Shown here piece by piece: positions 58,402 to 64,000 of a DNA stretch of 64,000 nucleotides (the first letter of the stretch is position 1; each line of letters opens with the position of its first letter). The stretch covers positions 653,145 to 717,144 of the forward strand of contig NZ_JAIVKI010000001.1 in assembly GCF_020524905.1 (NCBI RefSeq). The letters are read 5' to 3'. Origin of the DNA: Microbulbifer variabilis (GTDB taxonomy: Bacteria; Pseudomonadota; Gammaproteobacteria; Pseudomonadales; Cellvibrionaceae). A model generated the notes under the pieces. The model did no database searches and was not told where the DNA came from. It saw nothing but the letters and a program-made list of their open reading frames with translations. The position numbers and the translations under genes are program-made.

Positions 58402-58740
58402 ATGAGTAAGAAATTTGTAGAGTATCCAGATCTTGAGGCCCTCCCTTCAGAAGGTGCTGTTTTGTCTGATTATGATCGATTTGCCAGATCTTTTGATCCA
58501 ACAGGTGCATTTCGCGAATTGTGGGGTAAAGATTATGTGAATAAAGCTATGGATTTGTGGTTGTTTGTAATTTCAGAGTTTGATGAAAAGAAAGTGTCTA
58601 GTTCTAGCGTGGAGGAATTGCTGTTGAGTATTAATTATAATTTTGCTATCGGACCATATCTCGGTGCTGTAGAAAGCCCTCTGCCATTTTGTGAGTGGCT
58701 TATTTCGGCTATAAGATCTAAGTTGAGAGATATTGAATGA
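58402..58740 (+). CDS. Hypothetical small protein, possible second immunity gene
   Basis: 112 residues from ATG 58402; an upstream start at 58363 would add 13 residues. Acidic, soluble, with aromatic residues (FVEYPDLEALPSEG, AFRELWGKDYVNKAMDLW). No recognised family. Its position 43 bp after the candidate immunity gene and its AT-rich codons suggest immunity for this or a lost tip. Confidence 0.5.
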   Translation: MSKKFVEYPDLEALPSEGAVLSDYDRFARSFDPTGAFRELWGKDYVNKAMDLWLFVISEFDEKKVSSSSVEELLLSINYNFAIGPYLGAVESPLPFCEWLISAIRSKLRDIE

Positions 58741-58892
58741 GTAAGGTTTCGATTGTAAGAAATATAAATTAATTTTTATGTTTAAGGGTCGTTTCTCGGG
58801 TCTATGTAGTTGTTTGCCAGGTATTGCTTATTTGGGTGCTTAAGATTTATTGAAGGCATGGACTCACAGTAATATAAATCGAAGAAAATCTG

Positions 58893-59399
58893 TGTGGAAC
58901 TCGAAGCTACCACTGCGATAAACTTGAGCGCCTTACTCAGGTGTATAGCCTCACCCCCTAATAAATTGTGTAAGATCCTTCATTACTCAGTAATTGCTTG
59001 TGGTGAGGAAGTCAACTGTCTCATTTTTGTGGCTAAATCCACTACCACTACAATACCTTCGGTAACAATATTGTTAAACTAAAAGGCTAAAGCAAAACTA
59101 CAAGCCTGCACTCATTACAACAGTTGCCAACAGCTGATACGAGTGGAAAACTGAAGGTAGAGAAGCGAATAAAGTAGTTCAAAAGGTCATCCACTACCAT
59201 TACGGTCCTCTGGGATGGCGACGTACTCCTGCAGGAAAACAAAACCGATATCCGGTCCCAGTAGGTCCTCAATTCTCATACCTACTATTTTGAACCGAGT
59301 ACTTTTAAACCTGTTGGATTAAAAGAAGATAATCAGGTTTATCACTACCATATGGATCACCTGGGAACTCCTGATACCCTTACCAACCAAGATAGTTAA
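58893..59399 (+). pseudogene. Decayed RHS core segment
   Basis: Matches the RHS core at about 56452-57043 with many base changes, internal stops and deletions, including about 50 bp lost near 59200. The first part (58893-58960) corresponds to the region around 56450 and the last part (59276-59399) is nearly identical to 56930-57043. A TAA at 59397-59399 replaces the GAA of the intact copy. Identity rises toward the 3' end, where the tip begins. Confidence 0.75.
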
Positions 59400-60266
59400 G
59401 TGGTATGGAGTGTTGCCTACAAGAGTTATGGCAATATTGCTCTGGCCCATGAAAATCAGATAGAGCAACCGATCCGCTTTCAAGGCCAGTATTACGATGA
59501 GGAGACCGGGCCGAATTATAATCGGTTCCGTTATTATGATCCGGTGATTGGACAATTCATTTCTCAAGATCCAGTTGGGTTGTTTGGTGGAGTGAATAAT
59601 TATAGATATGTTCCAAACCCGATTACATGGATTGATCCTCTTGGTTTAGAGTGTAAAGAGATAAGTCTAAGTGATATTAAATTTAAATCTGTTTGGAGTG
59701 GTGAATATCTCGAGTTCTATGTCAGAGATGATGATGGAAACAAATTATATTTAGGTTTGGCTGAGTTATCTGAGTATAAGGGTAAGATCACTTTTTCGAT
59801 ATTTAACGATAATGACGGAGTTAAACTCAAGCCAGTTGGTTTTGGTCTTACAGAAGCATTGCTATCAATTTCTATTCTGGAGTTCATGGGGAAAAATAAT
59901 GGTTTGCCACCAAGTAGTCTGCCCGGTGGTTTATCAAAATCAAATAAATGTAACTATCAAAAAGAATACTCTCTTGCATTAGGCGAAGGTTTAGATCCAA
60001 ATGATGCGAAGGGTAAAGCTATAGTTAATGTCTCATTTGGTAAACACAGGAAAAATATGGGCTATGAAGATATTGAGGTACAACATAGCCGCTCAACGAC
60101 AACTGTTACACATGACGCTAAAGCGCAACTCCTTGAGGCTCCTTTGGATAATGTTCCAGACAGAATTAATGTCACGAATGCCAAGCTTACAGATAAAAGC
60201 AAGCTTGATAAAACATTAGAAAAATATAAAGAGGCTTATGAAAGTGGGCGAGAAGATGACAAATAA
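59400..60266 (+). CDS. Orphan RHS C-terminal tip
   Basis: 288 residues, GTG start immediately after the in-frame stop. Residues 1 to about 83 are the end of the RHS core, including FRYYDPVIGQFISQDPVGLFGGVNNYRYVPNP and WIDPLGL (described by short pieces). Residues 84-288 are a different tip from that of the intact gene; it is AT-rich and has no recognised domain (a Cys, Ser-rich SSLPGGLSKSNKCNYQKEYS and a later HSRSTTTVTHDAKA stretch). It may be silent, as it lacks its own signal and promoter, but it is intact and could move onto the full RHS gene by recombination in the shared core. Confidence 0.7.
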   Translation: MVWSVAYKSYGNIALAHENQIEQPIRFQGQYYDEETGPNYNRFRYYDPVIGQFISQDPVGLFGGVNNYRYVPNPITWIDPLGLECKEISLSDIKFKSVWSGEYLEFYVRDDDGNKLYLGLAELSEYKGKITFSIFNDNDGVKLKPVGFGLTEALLSISILEFMGKNNGLPPSSLPGGLSKSNKCNYQKEYSLALGEGLDPNDAKGKAIVNVSFGKHRKNMGYEDIEVQHSRSTTTVTHDAKAQLLEAPLDNVPDRINVTNAKLTDKSKLDKTLEKYKEAYESGREDDK

Positions 60267-60567
60267 AGAAGTAAGAATACCTCCGATGCATTTAAGAAAA
60301 ATTGAGAAAGTTATTGGTGTTGCGGTAAGCCCGGATGAGGAGGGTAAATTTTCTAGTTTTCAAGAGGTTGATGAGTTAACGAGAAGCCGTGTTAGGGAAA
60401 TTTATTACCAGCTGGATGAGCTTAGGGCTATAGCATATCTAAAATATTTTTTGCCTAAAAAGCTTGATCGGGAGCACATGTTCTCTTTCTTGTCTGATGT
60501 TATAATTGGTGGTATGGATCAAGATGAATGGGTTAAAGAAGAACTAGGACATTCGAATGGAGGTTAA
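60256..60567 (+). CDS. Candidate immunity protein for the orphan tip
   Basis: 103 residues from ATG 60256 (ATG 60238 adds six). It overlaps the orphan tip by 11 bases, the usual toxin-immunity layout. Charged and helical (VDELTRSRVREIYYQLDEL, KYFLPKKLDREHMFSFL). No family recognised. AT-rich like the tip. Confidence 0.6.
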   Translation: MTNKEVRIPPMHLRKIEKVIGVAVSPDEEGKFSSFQEVDELTRSRVREIYYQLDELRAIAYLKYFLPKKLDREHMFSFLSDVIIGGMDQDEWVKEELGHSNGG

Positions 60568-60586
60568 TTAGAATAATTGGAATAAT

Positions 60587-60660
60587 TGGGGTCAGAGTGA
60601 AATATTGACGTTTCTTTAACCTTTAATCAGGCTTTTAAATACCGGCTACGAGTACGATGC
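60587..60660 (+). repeat. RHS-fragment junction repeat, copy 1
   Basis: TGGGGTCAGAGTGAAATATT then GACGTTT, a TTAACCTTTAA segment and TACCGGCTACGAGTACGATGC where RHS homology starts. Copies 2 and 3 at 61815 and 63024 have the same order. The TGGGGTCAGAGT start is a sequence I recall near small IS200-like/REP-type transposases, but no transposase is present here. Confidence 0.7.
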
Positions 60661-61813
60661 AAAGGATCGCATCCATGCGGTAATCACCCCAGATTGTGCC
60701 CGCACCCAATACAGCTACAACCCTCAGGGGTTACTGGCCGAAGTTACCGACTCCGAAGGTCGCAGTACTTGTTACGCCTACGACGGCCTCAGTCAGGTTA
60801 AGACGCGCATCAACCAGGTCGGCGGCCGCCTGGAGTACCACTACTACGGAGAGCGCTACCAGCTTAAATACGATCTCAATGAGCGCCTGATTGAAGAAGT
60901 CGGCTTCGACGGCCGCGTGACCCGCTATGCCTACAACCGCGCAGGCCACCTGATCAGCCCCAGAGCAGTAACAGATACGGATTCAGGCAAGAGCATCGAC
61001 ACCATCTTCGAGCATGACCCCTTCGGCCGCCTGTTAGAAGAAGTCACTCCAGACGGCATTACCAACTTCCGCTACAACCTCAGTGGGCAGTTAATTGAAG
61101 CGGAAAATGCCCACCGTAAATTGCGTTGGGAGTACGATGCCAATGGCCGCGTTGTGGCCGACTGGCAGGGCAAAGACAAACTGAGCCACCAATACGATGC
61201 CGCCGGTAATCGTATCGCCACAACATTACCCGATGGTGAAGTACTGAACTTCGCCTTCAACCCCGCCGGCCAATTCCAAAGCCTGCACCGCCGCTCTGTC
61301 GGTGGTGACGCCGCTCAACTGATCACCAGCATCAGCCACGATGAACAAGGTAGGGAAAGACAGCGCCAGCACGGTAATGGGCTGGAAAGCCAGAGAGATT
61401 ACGATCCTCAGGGCCGCCTGCAAAAGCTGCGCCTGGGTAAGGCAAACGGTCCGGTATCAGATCCGACACAGTCAAACTCCATTTTGGAGCGCAGCTACCA
61501 GTACAACAAAGCTGGCCAGATCGCGCAAATTAAAGACAGCCTGCGCGGCACCCGCAGCTACCACTACGACGCCCTCGACCGCCTCACCCAGGTAGACGGC
61601 CCCAACCCCGAATACTTTGTGCACGACCCCGCACACAATATTCTGGCCGCCGCCAACTCGAAAGACGAAGCCAAGCAGCAGGCCAGCGCCACCCAGGTCA
61701 AAGGCAACCGTTTAGCCTTCCGTGGTGATACCCACTACCGCTACGATATCCACGGCAACCGCATCGCCGAGCTACGCGGCAAAGGGCAAAAACTGCAAAC
61801 CCGCTACGAATAA
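60643..61813 (+). pseudogene. RHS repeat fragment 1 (about 1.17 kb)
   Basis: A near-identical copy of the intact RHS core at about 55508-56704, open throughout in one frame to TAA at 61811-61813 but without core end, tip or upstream start. It has a 36-bp in-frame deletion at the ACGG/AGAGCGC junction (compare 55710-55756). The 5' edge is the junction repeat and the 3' edge abuts copy 2 of the repeat. It can still serve as template for gene conversion. Confidence 0.8.
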
Positions 61814-61814
61814 A

Positions 61815-61888
61815 TGGGGTCAGAGTAAACTATTGTCGTTTAATTAACCTTTAAGCAGTTTTCTGATCACTGGCTATGAATACGATGC
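61815..61888 (+). repeat. RHS-fragment junction repeat, copy 2
   Basis: TGGGGTCAGAGTAAACTATT then GTCGTTT, TTAACCTTTAAGCAG and TGGCTATGAATACGATGC. It begins two bases after the stop of fragment 1 and leads into fragment 2. Confidence 0.7.
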
Positions 61889-62120
61889 CCAGGATTGCAT
61901 CCATGCGGTAATCACCCCAGATGGCGCCCGCACCCAATACAGTTACAACCCCCAGGGGTTACTGGTCGAAGTTACCGACGCCCAAGGCCGCAGTACCTGC
62001 TACGCCTATGATGGTTTCAGCCAGGTTAAGACCCGCACCAACTTGGACGGCAGCCGCCTGGAATACCTCTACGATGGCGAGCGCAATTTAATTGGCCTAA
62101 CTAACGAGTACAACTCGTAG
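61870..62120 (+). pseudogene. RHS repeat fragment 2 (about 250 bp)
   Basis: Matches the intact core from about 55508 to 55745, in frame up to NEYNS and TAG at 62118-62120. It has a few base changes and ends just before the FRG-domain gene. Homology stops abruptly there. Confidence 0.75.
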
Positions 62121-62130
62121 TTATTTAAGG

Positions 62131-62916
62131 TTACTGAATTGAATTTTCTCTTTTTATTCGGTCACTCAGTGAGTCTAAATCTTGATAAATAAATTCTTCA
62201 TCGATTCCAAGGTTAGCTAGAGATTTTATTAATTCTTTCCGTTTCCTATTAGACCTAATGTTAATATCTATACGCTGGCAGTGATCTGTACCTTCAAGGA
62301 TTTCATCAATACTTCGGCTATCGGTCCCATGCAATGTAAAGCAACCTTTCTGCGAAGAAACTCTTCTAATATTTTGAGCGGCGCTAATAGCTATGGGGTT
62401 GCAAGGTATCTTATTGCTGCCGGAATCAGCTGATTTTAGGTTGATTGGCAAGTAATCATCTAAATTAACCTTTTCTGTTACTTGTCTCTGCCTTAGTGCT
62501 GAAGGGCAGAATACATGTTCTGTTCCTATCAACTTCCTATTAAGATAGTGGGGATGTAAGACCCATACGCTTCTAACCATATCTATTTCTGTATCTGATT
62601 CAGATGTTAGAGCAAAAAATAATCCTACCAAGGCAGATTCTGACCAGTCTAATAATCTTGTTGGGAGTCCATGGTGTTGCATTAAAGTGTATAAGTCCCA
62701 CTCAGTATAAGTGTAATTTGTATACGCTTGATAAGAGGACAGGAACTGGTGGATAAGGACACCCTCATAAGCCAGTGGTATCTCTTTCCACACTATTCCT
62801 GGGACTGGTTTGTGATTGGGTGTTGCAACACCCCTAAACCAAGTGGTTGGCCCAGGAGAGATCTTTTCAATATATGATACATATTCTGCGATTGAAGAGA
62901 CTTGAATTACTTCCAC
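62131..62916 (-). CDS. FRG-domain protein
   Basis: 261 residues, GTG start with GGAAGA about eight bases upstream. The family signature is present: TTWFRGV near residue 25 and LMQHHGLPTRLLDWSESAL near residue 100. FRG-domain proteins are widespread in accessory islands and have been connected with phage defence or toxin-like contexts, but no activity is established to my knowledge. Its orientation is opposite to the RHS pieces, and it is AT-rich. It interrupts the series of RHS fragments, so it arrived as a separate insertion. Confidence 0.8.
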   Translation of the reverse strand: MEVIQVSSIAEYVSYIEKISPGPTTWFRGVATPNHKPVPGIVWKEIPLAYEGVLIHQFLSSYQAYTNYTYTEWDLYTLMQHHGLPTRLLDWSESALVGLFFALTSESDTEIDMVRSVWVLHPHYLNRKLIGTEHVFCPSALRQRQVTEKVNLDDYLPINLKSADSGSNKIPCNPIAISAAQNIRRVSSQKGCFTLHGTDSRSIDEILEGTDHCQRIDINIRSNRKRKELIKSLANLGIDEEFIYQDLDSLSDRIKRENSIQ

Positions 62917-63023
62917 CTAATTTGTCTTCCTTGAGGATGAATGTTGAGTAAAAGCATTCTACGTGAGTTGAGCTGATAAAGCACCGACAACAAATCTTAA
63001 AAAATGCGCAAGTTCGCATTCAT

Positions 63024-63085
63024 TTGGGGCAGGGTAAGATATTGACGTTTAATCAGGGTTCAAATTACCGGTTACGAGTACGATT
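63024..63085 (+). repeat. RHS-fragment junction repeat, copy 3
   Basis: TTGGGGCAGGGTAAGATATT then GACGTTT, AATCAGGGTTCAAATTACCG and GTTACGAGTACGATTC. Shorter than copies 1 and 2 (the TTAACCTT part is missing) and the most diverged. Confidence 0.6.
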
Positions 63086-63612
63086 CTCAAGACCATATCC
63101 GTTCGGTAGCCACCCAATACAGCTACAAGCCCCAGGAGTTGTTGGCCGCAGTACCTGCTATGCCTACGACGGTCTCAGTCAGGCTAAGATCCATATCAAC
63201 CCGGATGGCAGGCGTCTGCAATATCACTAAGATGTCGAGCGAGGCTTAATCCGTCTTACTAACGAGAATGGTGATCGTTATTAACTTAAATGTGCTCTCA
63301 ACGAGCGTCTGATTGAAGAAGTTGACTTCGATGGCCGTGTTGACCCGTAAAGCATGCAAGCGTGCCAGCCTCTAAATCAGTTCCAGAGCTGTGACGGATA
63401 TAGATACCGGCAAGGGTATCGACATCATCTTCGAACGGGGCCACCTACTGGAGGAAGTCACCCCTGATGGCATCGCCAATTCTCGATATAACTGTAACGG
63501 TCAGCTAATAGAAGCAGAAAATACCCACCGTAAACCACGCCGCAAATACGGTGCCGTCGGCAGCTGTATCGCGAAGACTTTGACTGGTGGTGAGGTACTT
63601 AACTTTGTGTAA
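63067..63612 (+). pseudogene. RHS repeat fragment 3, heavily decayed
   Basis: Matches the intact core at about 55505-56150 with several frameshifts, stops and small deletions. Only short frames remain (for example 63391-63612, corresponding to the DTGKGIDIIFE segment). It ends in TAA at 63610. The oldest-looking of the fragments. Confidence 0.75.
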
Positions 63613-63775
63613 GACTCTGCCAGAAAATACGAAATCTTATGCAGCCTCAATGCTTATTGGATGCGGATAAATATTCTTCACGATAAATAATGAAAGCAAA
63701 TATCAACAAGGTAACTGAGTGAAAACTTAAGAGTCTTATTAACCCGGCGACCATGTAGTTCTGTATAATGTCCGA

Positions 63776-64000
63776 ATGGATATTATTGATGCAAGAAAAT
63801 TACCCGCTTCCGCCAAGGAAGAGAAACGTCGAACGGCTGTAAAGCTTTGGAAGAAATCAGAGTCTATAGCAGAAATTGCGTGGACGCTGGATGTCTCCAG
63901 CCGAGCAGTACAAAACTGGATCAATGCCTATAAAGCAGGTGGTTTCAAAGCATTAGCCGCTAAAAGACTTGGCCGACCCGAAGGGGTAAGCCGCAGGTTA
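63776..64000 (+). CDS. IS630-family transposase, N-terminal part (cut by window end)
   Basis: 75 codons of an open frame from ATG 63776 running off the window. The residues (DARKLPASAKEEKRRTAVKL, WTLDVSSRAVQNWINAYKAG, KRLGRP) are the helix-turn-helix start of IS630-type DDE transposases. The bases TTAACCCGGCGACCATGTAG at 63739-63758 may be the left inverted repeat, but the right end is outside the window. It marks the island as mobile-element rich. Confidence 0.75.
   Translation, partial: MDIIDARKLPASAKEEKRRTAVKLWKKSESIAEIAWTLDVSSRAVQNWINAYKAGGFKALAAKRLGRPEGVSRRL

Overview
The window looks like the chromosome of a marine gammaproteobacterium of the Cellvibrionales type, most likely Microbulbifer or a close relative. 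This is an inference from gene content: a miaB-phoH-ybeY-corC-lnt and leuS-lptE-holA backbone, Entner-Doudoroff glycolysis in one operon, an N-acetylglucosamine operon with a LacI regulator, curli, an OlsF-like ornithine-lipid enzyme and large RHS proteins. I found no rRNA, tRNA or CRISPR array.

Layout. 1-4.7 kb: outer-membrane phospholipase A, a Nudix hydrolase, a PLP amino-acid decarboxylase and a short-chain dehydrogenase. 4.7-14.3 kb: an aminophosphonate locus. A five-gene minus-strand operon (DUF5690 transporter, FAD oxidoreductase, PhnZ-like HD oxygenase, PhnX, GntR/UTRA regulator) lies between a secreted phosphodiesterase with hemopexin-like repeats and a TonB-dependent receptor. The three transcription units share a near-perfect 14-bp palindrome, so they probably form one regulon. 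14.3-16 kb: an AidB-like acyl-CoA dehydrogenase. 16-21.2 kb: a curli locus (CsgD-like regulator, CsgE, CsgF, CsgG, CsgB-like, and a CsgA about two and a half times the usual length).

21.2-34.8 kb: housekeeping genes (DNA polymerase III delta, LptE, LeuRS, zinc-ribbon protein, ElyC-like protein, Lnt, CorC, YbeY, PhoH, MiaB, DUF1820). 35-40 kb: an LpxH-like metallophosphoesterase overlapping a two-domain OlsF-like acyltransferase, an aminotransferase and a DUF6279 lipoprotein. 40.2-43.5 kb: nagB-II, nagA and a LacI-family regulator. 43.5-52 kb: edd-zwf-pgl-eda-gap-pyk, preceded by a palindrome that fits the HexR operator. This operon takes glucose 6-phosphate all the way to pyruvate.

52.8-64 kb: an accessory island. 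It starts with a 1784-residue RHS polymorphic toxin and two small candidate immunity genes. Behind it lie a decayed RHS stretch ending in an intact alternative toxin tip with its own candidate immunity gene, then three further RHS fragments. Each of those three begins with the same junction sequence. An FRG-domain gene sits among them, and an IS630-type transposase is cut by the window end. This is a record of repeated RHS tip exchange and decay. The phosphonate, curli and toxin-tip genes are visibly more AT-rich than the housekeeping genes.
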